Shown piece after piece: positions 9,151 to 16,623 of a stretch of 64,000 nt of DNA (position 1 is its first letter; every line of letters begins with the position of its first letter). The position numbers and the translations under genes are program-made. This stretch comes from Ochrobactrum sp. CM-21-5. Its GTDB lineage: Bacteria > Pseudomonadota > Alphaproteobacteria > Rhizobiales > Rhizobiaceae. The notes beneath the pieces are model-generated. The model saw nothing but the letters and a program-made list of their open reading frames with translations. It was not told the DNA's origin and made no database searches. The stretch spans positions 186,001 through 250,000 of the forward strand of contig NZ_JACLZJ010000005.1 of assembly GCF_014253075.1 (NCBI RefSeq). Direction: 5' to 3'.

Positions 9151-10550
9151 AAACCTCAGCTTGCATCAATCACCTCGCTGATCTTTCCCTCGGAGATCAT
9201 GAAGAACGAGGTGCCCGTCATCTCGACCTCCTGTCCAGCCTTCCAGCCATTGGGCAGGTCGGTTTTGACCTTGGCGCGATAGCCGATGCGCACGGCTGCA
9301 CGGTCGTCTATCGCGATACAGTCGAGGATCGTCTGTTCTCTTTCAGCAAACAACTGGACGCCCTGTTCCGCCAGCGCGCGAAATGCCTCGATCCCGTGCG
9401 TTTCGTTCGTCGTCTCTCCGTTCGATCTGTTGATAAACCGAACGTCGCCCGACAGGCAGTCGAGCATCGCCTGAACATTCATCCTGTTGTAGGCGTCGAT
9501 ATACCGGGCAACAATCGTCGGCACAGAATCCATTCTGTCGGTTCCTCCTTACTGATCCTGAAGTCGCTAACCTATGCGATTTTTGCGACGGCGTTTGCAA
9601 TTACTTTGGCAGGCTGCGCCACCAACCAGACGCCGCAATTCAGCTACGACGCCAGCGTGCCGCCGCTGCCGACCGTGCAGGCGGCGGCAACCGACAACAC
9701 GCCCCGGCCGCTGCATGTGCCTCCGGCATGGACCGTGGCGCGCGGCGGCACCGCCGCAGGCACGCCGACCGGCCGCGTCGAGAACGCCAACGCAGCCGCC
9801 CGCGTCGAGCCGCGCCGGGAAGGCTACTACAACGCCATTCAGATTTATCCGTGGTCGGAAGGCGCGCTCTATCAGGTCTATGCCGCAGTCGGGCAGATCA
9901 CGACCATTGCGCTGGAGCCGGGCGAGAGCCTGACAGGCGCGGGGCCGATCGCGGCGGGCGATACGACGAGGTGGATTATCGGCGACACCGAGAGCGGCAG
10001 CGGCGCAAGCCGCCGTGTCCTTATCCTCGTGAAGCCCACGCGGCCGGACATTTCCACCAACCTTGTCGTCACCACCGACCGGCGCACCTACATGATCGAG
10101 CTGCGCGCGCGGGAATCGCTCTACATGCCGGCCGTGGCATGGGCCTATCCGGCACCGCCTGCCGGCCAGCGCCATACGGTTCCGGCCGCGCCGATCATTC
10201 CGGCCGAGGCAGCGCGAAACTATCGCTACGCCTTGCAGGTGCAGGGCGACAGCCCGCCATGGCGGCCGGTTTCCGTCTTTGACGATGGCAGGCGCATCTA
10301 TGTCGTCTTCCCGGCCGGAATCGTGCAGGGCGAAATGCCGCCGATCTTCGTGCTTGGATCGAACGGCGAGCCGCAGATCGTCAACAGCCGTATCCATCAA
10401 AACGTCCTGATCGTGGATCGCCTGTTCGGCGCGGCCGAGTTGCGCCTTGGCAGCGGCAATCGCCAGCAGGTCATCAGGATCGTCCGCACCAACCCGACGC
10501 AGGCCGCCGCCGCGCAGCCCGCCAGCGCGACCGGAGACACCCCGTCATGA
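9147..10550 (+). CDS. trbG: TrbG, VirB9-like outer-membrane T4SS protein with displaced start
   Basis: The recognisable TrbG/VirB9 protein begins at about 9561 with KSLTYAIFATAFAITLAGC, a lipoprotein signal with lipobox LAGC, and runs to 10550 (about 330 residues). Directly before it the codon is CTG, not ATG. The only in-frame ATG is at 9147, separated by about 137 codons that are antisense to an inserted gene but contain no stop. Translation must use the distant ATG, burying the signal sequence, or a non-standard start near 9552-9558. It overlaps trbI by four bases. The gene is intact from the signal peptide on, but its export or expression may be impaired. Confidence 0.85.
   Translation: MKTSACINHLADLSLGDHEERGARHLDLLSSLPAIGQVGFDLGAIADAHGCTVVYRDTVEDRLFSFSKQLDALFRQRAKCLDPVRFVRRLSVRSVDKPNVARQAVEHRLNIHPVVGVDIPGNNRRHRIHSVGSSLLILKSLTYAIFATAFAITLAGCATNQTPQFSYDASVPPLPTVQAAATDNTPRPLHVPPAWTVARGGTAAGTPTGRVENANAAARVEPRREGYYNAIQIYPWSEGALYQVYAAVGQITTIALEPGESLTGAGPIAAGDTTRWIIGDTESGSGASRRVLILVKPTRPDISTNLVVTTDRRTYMIELRARESLYMPAVAWAYPAPPAGQRHTVPAAPIIPAEAARNYRYALQVQGDSPPWRPVSVFDDGRRIYVVFPAGIVQGEMPPIFVLGSNGEPQIVNSRIHQNVLIVDRLFGAAELRLGSGNRQQVIRIVRTNPTQAAAAQPASATGDTPS
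9156..9533 (-). CDS. NTF2/SnoaL-like small protein inserted between trbF and trbG
   Basis: This is a 125-residue protein on the strand opposite the trb operon. It starts at the ATG at 9533 behind a strong Shine-Dalgarno (AAGGAGG, complement of 9544-9550). The N-terminus VARYIDAYNRMNVQAMLDCL, the GDVRFIN strand and the C-terminal FFMISEGKISEVID pattern fit the SnoaL-like cone fold of the NTF2 superfamily (small enzymes and binding proteins). No substrate can be named. The insert looks less G+C-rich than the flanking trb genes. It sits exactly between the trbF stop and the second trbG codon, flanked by TGAA on both sides. Confidence 0.8.
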   Translation of the reverse strand: MDSVPTIVARYIDAYNRMNVQAMLDCLSGDVRFINRSNGETTNETHGIEAFRALAEQGVQLFAEREQTILDCIAIDDRAAVRIGYRAKVKTDLPNGWKAGQEVEMTGTSFFMISEGKISEVIDAS

Positions 10551-11683
10551 GCGAGAACACCATCACCGACACCGCCGCACCCATGCGCCTGCGCGCCGAA
10601 CCGCCCCGCATCACCCGCCTGTCCCGCAAGATGCTGGCAGGCGTCGGAGCCGTCGCGCTGCTCGGCATCGGCGGGGCGCTGATTTACGCGCTCCAGACCC
10701 GCGATGCAGGACCGGGCGGCGACGAACTCTATTCGACCGAGAACCGCCCCACGGCGGACGGCTTGTCCGGCCTGCCGCGCGACTACACCGGCCCCGTCTT
10801 GGGGCCGGCATTGCCCGGCGACCTCGGCCGTCCGATCCTCGACGCGCAGAACCGGGGGCAGCCGGTTGCGCCGCCCGTTATGGCGACACCCGCCGTCGAT
10901 CCCGAAGAAGAACGCCGCCGCGCCGAGGAAGAAGCCGCGCGCTTGAGCAACGTGTTTTTCCAGTCCGGCCCGCGCGCGGGAGCGCCGGCAGGAACGGCCA
11001 TACCCGGCCTTGCCGGGCTTGGCCTCGGCGGGCAGCCAGCTACACAGGACCGCCATGCGGCGTTTCTCAACGGGCCGGTGGACCGGCAGACCGTTGCGCC
11101 GGATCGCGTCGCGCCGCCGGCCTCGCCCTACATCCTTCAGGCCGGGGCCGTGATCCCGGCCGCGCTTATCACCGGCATCCGTTCCGATCTGCCCGGCCAG
11201 ATCACCGCACAGGTGACGGAGAACGTCTATGACAGCCCGACCGGCTCGCTGCTCCTGATCCCGCAGGGCACGCGCATCATCGGCCAATACGATGACGGCG
11301 TGACCTTCGGCCAGCGCCGCGTGTTGCTGGTGTGGAACCGCCTGATCCTGCCGGGCGGCCGCTCCATCGTTCTGGAGCGCCTGCCGGGCGCGGACGCGAG
11401 CGGCTATGCCGGCCTTGAGGATGGCGTCGATTATCACTGGTGGGATCTGATGAAGGCCGCAGGGTTGTCCACGCTGCTCGCGGTCGGCTCGGAACTGGCG
11501 ACGAGCGACGAGGACCGGCTGATCCGCGCCATCCGCGACGGGGCGCAGGATACCGTCAATCAGGCCGGCCAGCAGATCGTCCAGCGCCAGTTGCAGGTTG
11601 CGCCGACGCTCACCATCCGGCCGGGCTTCCCGGTCAGGATCATCGTAACCCGCGATCTTGTGTTCGAGCCGGCAGGAGGTTGA
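10547..11683 (+). CDS. trbI: TrbI, VirB10-like T4SS core protein
   Basis: This is a 378-residue VirB10-type protein that spans the envelope and transmits energy to the outer-membrane core. It has a short cytoplasmic N-terminus, one transmembrane helix near residues 25-48, a Pro/Ala-rich periplasmic stretch, and the conserved C-terminal beta-barrel domain (ILQAGAVIPAALITGIRSDL, then LLIPQGTRIIGQYDDGVTFG). It overlaps trbG by four bases and precedes the DUF2274 gene by two bases. Confidence 0.95.
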   Translation: MSENTITDTAAPMRLRAEPPRITRLSRKMLAGVGAVALLGIGGALIYALQTRDAGPGGDELYSTENRPTADGLSGLPRDYTGPVLGPALPGDLGRPILDAQNRGQPVAPPVMATPAVDPEEERRRAEEEAARLSNVFFQSGPRAGAPAGTAIPGLAGLGLGGQPATQDRHAAFLNGPVDRQTVAPDRVAPPASPYILQAGAVIPAALITGIRSDLPGQITAQVTENVYDSPTGSLLLIPQGTRIIGQYDDGVTFGQRRVLLVWNRLILPGGRSIVLERLPGADASGYAGLEDGVDYHWWDLMKAAGLSTLLAVGSELATSDEDRLIRAIRDGAQDTVNQAGQQIVQRQLQVAPTLTIRPGFPVRIIVTRDLVFEPAGG

Positions 11684-11685
11684 CC

Positions 11686-11937
11686 ATGACCAAGCTGAAA
11701 CTCGGCCCGCTGCCCGACGAAAAGCCCGTCAAGGTCATGCTGGAGCTGCCCGCGACCCTCAACCGCGATCTGATCGCCTATGCCGAGGTGCTGGCCCGCC
11801 AGAGCGACCAGCCCGTCGCCGATCCCGCCAAGCTCATCGTGCCGATGCTTCAACACTTCATCGCTACGGATCGCGGTTTCGCCAAGGCGGCGGAGCACAA
11901 GCTAAGCCTATCCGTCAGGGGTGCCGCCAGCGCATAG
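11686..11937 (+). CDS. DUF2274 family protein following trbI
   Basis: This is an 83-residue protein starting at the ATG at 11686 with MTKLKLGPLPDEKPVKV behind an AGGAGG site. It matches the DUF2274 family, which is almost always found directly after trbI in Tn4371-like elements. It is predicted to be helical and soluble with no membrane segment. The function is unknown; strict linkage to trb suggests a transfer-related or regulatory role. Confidence 0.8.
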   Translation: MTKLKLGPLPDEKPVKVMLELPATLNRDLIAYAEVLARQSDQPVADPAKLIVPMLQHFIATDRGFAKAAEHKLSLSVRGAASA

Positions 11938-11988
11938 GCGCAAATGCGGCACGCTACAGGCCGCCGACTGCCCTCCATGGTTCGCCTA

Positions 11989-12015
11989 ATTCCGGGGCCA
12001 ATAGCGCCCCGGAAT
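11989..12015 (+). terminator. G+C-rich hairpin ending the trb operon
   Basis: A perfect 10-bp inverted repeat (11989-11998 and 12006-12015, arm ATTCCGGGGC) with a 7-base loop lies 52 bases after the DUF2274 stop. No U-tract follows, so this may be a factor-dependent terminator or a processing stem-loop rather than a classical intrinsic terminator. It separates the transfer operon from the toxin/recombinase operon. Confidence 0.5.
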
Positions 12016-12038
12016 CCGCCAAAACCAAGGAGGATTCC

Positions 12039-12356
12039 ATGTGCGCAGAGCGCCGCCGCGCCCGCAAAGGGCGACCGCGACAGTCGATCCCCGAACCACT
12101 TCCCGACGATCTGTTCGACTACGCCGACGATCCTACGCCGGACGACCGGACGCGAGCCGGCAACACGCCACTTCTCGGCCCGAACGGCCAGAGGATGCGC
12201 GTTACCGACGATTGGCCGGAGGACATTCCTGTTACCGAGGCCGAGATTGACGTGTTCGAGCGTTGGTTCGGCGATGTGTTCGACGAACTCTTGAGCCCGA
12301 GAAAGCCGGAAAGCAGCTTGCAATTCCTATCTCAAACTGATAGGAAAAAGACATGA
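12039..12356 (+). CDS. small acidic protein of unknown function, first gene of the toxin-recombinase operon
   Basis: This is a 105-residue protein starting at the ATG at 12039 behind AAGGAGGA. It has a basic N-terminus (RRRARKGRPRQ) and an acidic middle (PDDLFDYADDPTPDDR), and I do not recognise a family. Its stop overlaps the next gene at ATGA. The final codons (SLQFLSQTDRKKT) coincide with an inverted repeat that covers the next gene's ribosome-binding site. Its position makes it a possible third member or regulator of the toxin module; this is inference. Confidence 0.65.
   Translation: MCAERRRARKGRPRQSIPEPLPDDLFDYADDPTPDDRTRAGNTPLLGPNGQRMRVTDDWPEDIPVTEAEIDVFERWFGDVFDELLSPRKPESSLQFLSQTDRKKT
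12324..12346 (+). promoter_or_regulatory. inverted repeat over the toxin gene ribosome-binding site
   Basis: A perfect 8-bp inverted repeat (arms TTCCTATC and GATAGGAA, 7-base loop) ends 6 bases before the ATG of the TumE-like gene. The AGGA of its likely Shine-Dalgarno lies in the second arm. It could hide the ribosome-binding site in mRNA, or act as a DNA operator for the winged-helix protein encoded two genes downstream. Confidence 0.45.
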
Positions 12357-12706
12357 GCGCGGATCGTGATCCGGGCCTTGACACGCTTCTGGACCTCGAC
12401 GGACAGATGCTCTTTGTCGATCCAGAGGGCGGCCATTGGGTGAAATTCGTCGTCACCCGCGTTCCGGCCTCGCCGGAGAAGCCGCACGGCCTCGATTACT
12501 CGCTCACGCTTCACGGGCCTTCGGGCGAACGGCTGGTCGGCTTCGACAATGCCCATCCGGTCGGCCGAGGCAGACGCGGCGAGCCGATGGACCATCGGCA
12601 CCGCTTTCAGACCGTGAAGCCTTACGCCTACGAGGACGCGGCCACGCTACTGGCCGACTTCTGGCAGGCGGTGGACGCGGTATTGAAGGAACGAGGTGCC
12701 CTATGA
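12353..12706 (+). CDS. TumE-like (DUF6516) putative toxin
   Basis: This is a 117-residue protein beginning MSADRDPGLDTLLDLDGQ. The layout fits DUF6516/TumE toxins: an N-terminal strand pair (MLFVDPEGGHWVKFVV), a central PHGLDYSLTLHG segment, a GFDNAHPV motif and a C-terminal helical DAATLLADFWQAVDAVL. Related genes are paired with a MarR/HVO_A0114-like gene, exactly as here (four-base overlap with the next gene). The toxic activity and target are not visible; the assignment rests on family resemblance plus gene pairing. Confidence 0.68.
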   Translation: MSADRDPGLDTLLDLDGQMLFVDPEGGHWVKFVVTRVPASPEKPHGLDYSLTLHGPSGERLVGFDNAHPVGRGRRGEPMDHRHRFQTVKPYAYEDAATLLADFWQAVDAVLKERGAL

Positions 12707-13101
12707 CCACATTGAAAGTCGGGATTGCCGACTATGAAGAAATGAAGGCCCGCACCATGCGGATCGCGCGCGGCGAGGAAAAACCTGCGCCCACCGATCC
12801 GAAGGTGTGGTTCACCTCGACCGAATCCTTCGCCAAGGTGCTGTCGGCCGGCAACCGCGAACTGCTGCGCATCATCGCCGAGAAAGCCCCGGCATCGCTG
12901 GAGGAACTGGCGGAAATCACCGGCCGGGCCGGCTCCAATCTGTCACGCACCCTGAAAACCATGGAGAACTACGGTCTTGTGCGGCTTGAACCGGGGCATG
13001 GACGCAAACTCGCGCCCAAGGTGATGCATGACCGGGTGGAGCTGGCGTTGCCCCTGATCGACCGCCCCAAGGCGAAGAAAGCTATGGGAGGTCGAGCATG
13101 A
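12703..13101 (+). CDS. TumA-like winged-helix (HVO_A0114/MarR-type) DNA-binding antitoxin
   Basis: This is a 132-residue protein starting MTTLKVGIADYEEMKART. Residues 45-110 form a winged helix: LLRIIAEKAPASLEELAEIT (helices 1 and 2), GRAGSNLSRTLKTMENYGL (recognition helix) and a wing, VRLEPGHGRK. It overlaps the toxin gene upstream and the recombinase gene downstream at ATGA. By analogy with TumE/TumA-type pairs it should neutralise the toxin and repress the operon, which would also make the recombinase gene subject to antitoxin control. Confidence 0.72.
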   Translation: MTTLKVGIADYEEMKARTMRIARGEEKPAPTDPKVWFTSTESFAKVLSAGNRELLRIIAEKAPASLEELAEITGRAGSNLSRTLKTMENYGLVRLEPGHGRKLAPKVMHDRVELALPLIDRPKAKKAMGGRA

Positions 13102-14756
13102 ACATACACAGCCCAACCATTACCGCCCGCGCTGCTCTGTATCTGCGCGTCTCGACTGCCCGGCAGGCCGAGCATGATATTTCTATTCCCGACCAGAAGC
13201 GGCAGGGCGAAGCCTATTGCGAGCAACGCGGCTATCAGCTCGTTGAGACTTATGTGGAACCGGGCGCAACCGCCACCAACGACAAGCGCCCCGAGTTCCA
13301 GCGCATGATCGAGGCGGGCACTTCCAAGCCCGCGCCCTTCGATATTGTCGTGGTCCACTCGTTCAGCCGGTTTTTCCGCGATCACTTCGAGATGGAGTTC
13401 TACGTCAGGAAACTGGCGAAGAACGGCGTCAAGCTCGTGTCCATCACGCAGGAGATGGGCGACGATCCCATGCACCAGATGATGCGGCAGATCATGGCGC
13501 TGTTCGACGAATACCAGTCGAAGGAGAACGCCAAGCACGTCCTGCGTGCCATGAACGAGAACGCCCGGCAAGGCTTCTGGAACGGCGCACGGCCGCCTAT
13601 CGGCTATCGCATCGTCGCGGCCGAGCAGCGGGGATCGAAGACCAAGAAGAAGCTGGAGATCGACCCGCTGCACGCCGACACCGTGCGGCTGATCTATCGC
13701 CTGTTCCTTGAGGGCGACGGCACGTCCGGCGCGATGGGCGTCAAGGCCATCGCCACTTATCTCAACGAGCGCCGCTTCTTCACCCGTGACGGCGGGCGCT
13801 GGGGTCTGGCGCAAATCCACGCCATCCTGACCCGCACCACCTATATCGGCGAGCACAGGTTCAACACCCGCTCGCACAAGGACCGGGAGAAGAAGCCGGA
13901 GAGCGAGGTCGCCATCATGGCGGTGCCGCCCCTGATCGAGCGCGAAGTGTTCGACGCGGTGCAAGCTCGCCTGAAAGCCCGCAACCCCATGGTGACGCCC
14001 GCGCGTGTCTCCAGCGGCCCCACGCTCCTGACCGGCATTTGCTTCTGCGCCAAGTGCGGAGGCGCAATGACGTTGCGCACCGGACGGGGCAGCGCGGGCA
14101 CGACATATCGCTACTACACCTGCTCGACGAAGGCCCGGCAGGGCAAGACCGGCTGCAAGGGCCGCACGATCCCGATGGACAAGCTGGACCATACGGTTGC
14201 CGATTATATCGGGGATCGCCTGCTCCTGCCCAAGCGGTTGGAAACCGTCCTTGCCAGCGTCATCGACCGCCGACAGGAACGCACCGAGCGCCGCCGCGAG
14301 CATCTTGCCGAGCTTCAAAGGCGAATCACGGAAGCCGACCAGCGGCTCGGTCGTCTCTTTGACGCCATCGAAGCCGGCATGGTGGACAAGGACGACGCCA
14401 TGGCAAAGGAACGCATGGTGAGCCTCAAGGCATTGCGGGATCAAGCCGCCGCCGACGCGGAGCGCACGCAGTTCGCGCTCGATAGTTCAGGCAATCAGGG
14501 CGTCACACCCGATATGCTCAAGGGGTTTGCCCGCAAAGCCCGTGAACGGATCAGGCTCGACGATGGCGGCTACCGCCGCGACCATCTACGCGCGCTGGCG
14601 CAGCGTGTCGAGGTTGCCGACGACGAGGTTCGCATCATGGGATCGAAGTCGGAACTGCTGCGAACGCTGGTCGCCGCTTCAAGCGTAGAAACGGCGGTAT
14701 TCGGCGTTCATAGTTCTGTTCTGAAATGGCGCACCCGACAGGATTCGAACCTGTGA
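13098..14756 (+). CDS. large serine recombinase (element integrase/excisionase)
   Basis: This is a 552-residue serine recombinase. The resolvase catalytic domain occupies residues 10-155, with the nucleophilic serine in [10 protein letters not shown]. The recombinase domain follows (residues 170-290, containing [20 protein letters not shown]). A zinc ribbon with CFCAKCGG and a later [15 protein letters not shown], and a long coiled coil (residues 385-470), complete the usual layout. It overlaps the winged-helix gene by four bases. The last ten codons ([10 protein letters not shown]) and the stop lie inside the antisense strand of tRNA-Arg, so the host tRNA sequence supplies the end of the protein. 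Confidence 0.93.
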   Translation: MNIHSPTITARAALYLRVSTARQAEHDISIPDQKRQGEAYCEQRGYQLVETYVEPGATATNDKRPEFQRMIEAGTSKPAPFDIVVVHSFSRFFRDHFEMEFYVRKLAKNGVKLVSITQEMGDDPMHQMMRQIMALFDEYQSKENAKHVLRAMNENARQGFWNGARPPIGYRIVAAEQRGSKTKKKLEIDPLHADTVRLIYRLFLEGDGTSGAMGVKAIATYLNERRFFTRDGGRWGLAQIHAILTRTTYIGEHRFNTRSHKDREKKPESEVAIMAVPPLIEREVFDAVQARLKARNPMVTPARVSSGPTLLTGICFCAKCGGAMTLRTGRGSAGTTYRYYTCSTKARQGKTGCKGRTIPMDKLDHTVADYIGDRLLLPKRLETVLASVIDRRQERTERRREHLAELQRRITEADQRLGRLFDAIEAGMVDKDDAMAKERMVSLKALRDQAAADAERTQFALDSSGNQGVTPDMLKGFARKARERIRLDDGGYRRDHLRALAQRVEVADDEVRIMGSKSELLRTLVAASSVETAVFGVHSSVLKWRTRQDSNL

Positions 14757-14803
14757 CCTCTGCCTTCGGAGGGCAGCACTCTATCCAGCTGAGCTACGGG
14801 TGC
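14727..14803 (-). tRNA. tRNA-Arg (anticodon CCG), integration site of the element
   Basis: A complete 77-base cloverleaf reads on the minus strand: acceptor GCACCCG paired with CGGGTGC, D arm GCTC/GAGT, anticodon stem CTGCC/GGCAG with loop CTCCGAA (anticodon CCG), T arm with GGTTCGAATCC, discriminator G and encoded CCA. The 3' end faces the recombinase gene, which overlaps it by 30 bases. The tRNA is intact, as expected when an element inserts at the 3' end and restores it. Confidence 0.95.
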
Positions 14804-14929
14804 AGCACTTGAGGGCCGGAAGCCTCATATAGCGGCGTTTCTAAACGAACCCCGCACGTGCTTCAATGGCTTATTTCTAGAAATACGAAGAAGTTAACTG
14901 CCAAAGCACGTAATCTCGTCGACGGCACA

Positions 14930-16552
14930 TCACGAATGCAATCCGGGGGCTTCTTGACCAGTACGTTCGACATACTCCGTATAGCCACCGCCATATTGAT
15001 GGATGCCGTCAGACGTCAGTTCCAGAACACGGTTGGATAGCGCAGCCAGAAAATGACGATCATGCGACACAAACAGCATTGTGCCCTCATATGCTGAAAG
15101 CGCCTTGATCAGCATTTCTTTCGTATCGAGATCGAGATGGTTTGTCGGCTCGTCCAGAACCAGAAAATTCGGTGGATCGAACAGCATGGCCGCCATGACC
15201 AGGCGCGCCTTTTCACCGCCCGAAAGCACCCTGCATTTCTTTTCGATATCATCGCCGGAAAACCCAAAACAGCCCGCCAACGCACGAAGCGGAGCCTGCC
15301 CGGCCTTTGGGAAGCGTTCTTCAAGCCATTGAAGAATCGTACTGTCGCCGTCGAGAATATCCATGGCGTGCTGTGCGAAATACCCAAGTTTCACGCTAGC
15401 CCCCAACGCAACATTGCCCTGATCCGGCTCGTCCGCCCCGGCGACAAGCTTGAGCAGCGTAGATTTGCCCGCACCATTCACTCCCATGATACACCAGCGT
15501 TCGCGCCGCCGTACCATAAAATCCAAGCCATTATAGATTGTGCGGTTGCCGTATGCCTTATGAACGCCCTTGAAGCTGACAACGTCTTCTCCTGAACGCG
15601 GCGCAGGAGCAAAATCGAAAGCGACCGTCTGTCGTCGTCGCGGAGGCTCGACACGATCGATCTTTTCCAGCTTCTTCACCCGGCTTTGAACCTGCGAAGC
15701 ATGTGATGCACGTGCCTTGAAGCGTTCAATGAACTTGATTTCCTTGGCAAGCATCGCCTGCTGCCGTTCGAACTGGGCTTGCTGCTGCTTTTCATTCAGC
15801 GCACGCTGACCTTCATAAAAACCATAGTCGCCGGAATAGGTCATCAACGAACCGCTGTCGATTTCGATAATCTTGGTGACAATACGGTTCATGAACTCGC
15901 GGTCATGCGAGGTCATTAGAAGAGCACCTTCGTAGTTTTTGAGAAAACCTTCCAGCCAGATCAGGCTTTCAAGATCAAGGTGGTTGCTCGGCTCGTCAAG
16001 CAGCATGACATCTGGGCGCATGAGAAGGATGCGAGCCAGAGCCACGCGCATTTTCCAGCCACCGGAGAGATTGCCGACATCGCCGTCCATCATTTCCTGG
16101 GTGAAGCTTAGACCAGCCAAGACCTCGCGGGCGCGCCCGTCCAGACCGTAACCGTCCAGCTCTTCATAACGCGCCTGAACCTCTCCGTAACGCTCGATGA
16201 TCGCATCCATCTCGTCCATGCGATCAGGATTGCACATGGCCGCCTCAAGCGTACGAAGCTCTGCCGCAACTTCGCTGACCGGCCCGGCACCGTCCATTAC
16301 TTCCGCCACAGCAGAACGTCCTGCCATTTCACCCACATTCTGGTTAAAATAACCGACAGTCGCCCCCTTTTCGACGGAAACCTGCCCCTCATCAGGTTGG
16401 TCATCTCCGGTAATCAAACGGAAGAGCGTGGTCTTGCCAGCACCATTGGGGCCGACAAGACCAATCTTTTCGCCTCGGTTAAGAGCTGCGGAAGCCTCTA
16501 TAAAAAGGATACGATGGCTGTTGGACTTGCTGATATTGTCGATGCGGATCAT
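14930..16552 (-). CDS. ABC-F family duplicated ATPase (ribosome-associated type)
   Basis: This is a 540-residue soluble protein with two ABC domains and no membrane segments. Walker A motifs are GPNGAGKT (residues 34-41) and GVNGAGKS in the second half. Signature motifs are LSGGWKMRVALAR and LSGGEKARLVMAA, and Walker B regions are LLDEPSNHLDLESL and VLDEPTNHLDLDTK. A basic linker near residues 240-310 corresponds to the ABC-F arm that contacts the ribosome. ATG at 16552 (MIRIDNISKS) gives the standard N-terminus; an in-frame GTG-type extension is unlikely. Members modulate translation; the exact paralogue (Uup/EttA/YheS-like) is not decided. Confidence 0.9.
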   Translation of the reverse strand: MIRIDNISKSNSHRILFIEASAALNRGEKIGLVGPNGAGKTTLFRLITGDDQPDEGQVSVEKGATVGYFNQNVGEMAGRSAVAEVMDGAGPVSEVAAELRTLEAAMCNPDRMDEMDAIIERYGEVQARYEELDGYGLDGRAREVLAGLSFTQEMMDGDVGNLSGGWKMRVALARILLMRPDVMLLDEPSNHLDLESLIWLEGFLKNYEGALLMTSHDREFMNRIVTKIIEIDSGSLMTYSGDYGFYEGQRALNEKQQQAQFERQQAMLAKEIKFIERFKARASHASQVQSRVKKLEKIDRVEPPRRRQTVAFDFAPAPRSGEDVVSFKGVHKAYGNRTIYNGLDFMVRRRERWCIMGVNGAGKSTLLKLVAGADEPDQGNVALGASVKLGYFAQHAMDILDGDSTILQWLEERFPKAGQAPLRALAGCFGFSGDDIEKKCRVLSGGEKARLVMAAMLFDPPNFLVLDEPTNHLDLDTKEMLIKALSAYEGTMLFVSHDRHFLAALSNRVLELTSDGIHQYGGGYTEYVERTGQEAPGLHS

Positions 16553-16623
16553 GAATCGGGAAGGCCTTATGGTTGCGCGCACCCCTATGCCACGGCCTGA
16601 CGCAGCTGTCACGTCAACCAGCG

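Larger units (their letters stand above)
1..14756. mobile_element. right part of an integrative and conjugative element (Tn4371/IncP-type trb genes, serine recombinase)
   Basis: This block contains a TraG/VirD4 coupling protein, a full TrbB-to-TrbI mating-pair formation set, and a large serine recombinase at its edge. The recombinase gene runs into the 3' end of a tRNA-Arg gene. Base composition drops visibly to a lower G+C level after the tRNA, where ordinary chromosomal genes begin. The left end, the relaxase and any further cargo lie outside the window. The gene order traG-copG-trbBCDEJKLFGI-DUF2274 matches Tn4371-like elements as I know them. The precise right boundary, taken to be at the tRNA 3' end (about 14727-14756), is inferred. 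Confidence 0.85.

Noticed and set aside
12969-14444. 491-codon open frame antisense to the recombinase
   Set aside because: Typical long shadow frame in G+C-rich coding DNA; no recognisable domain, and the plus-strand recombinase is unambiguous.
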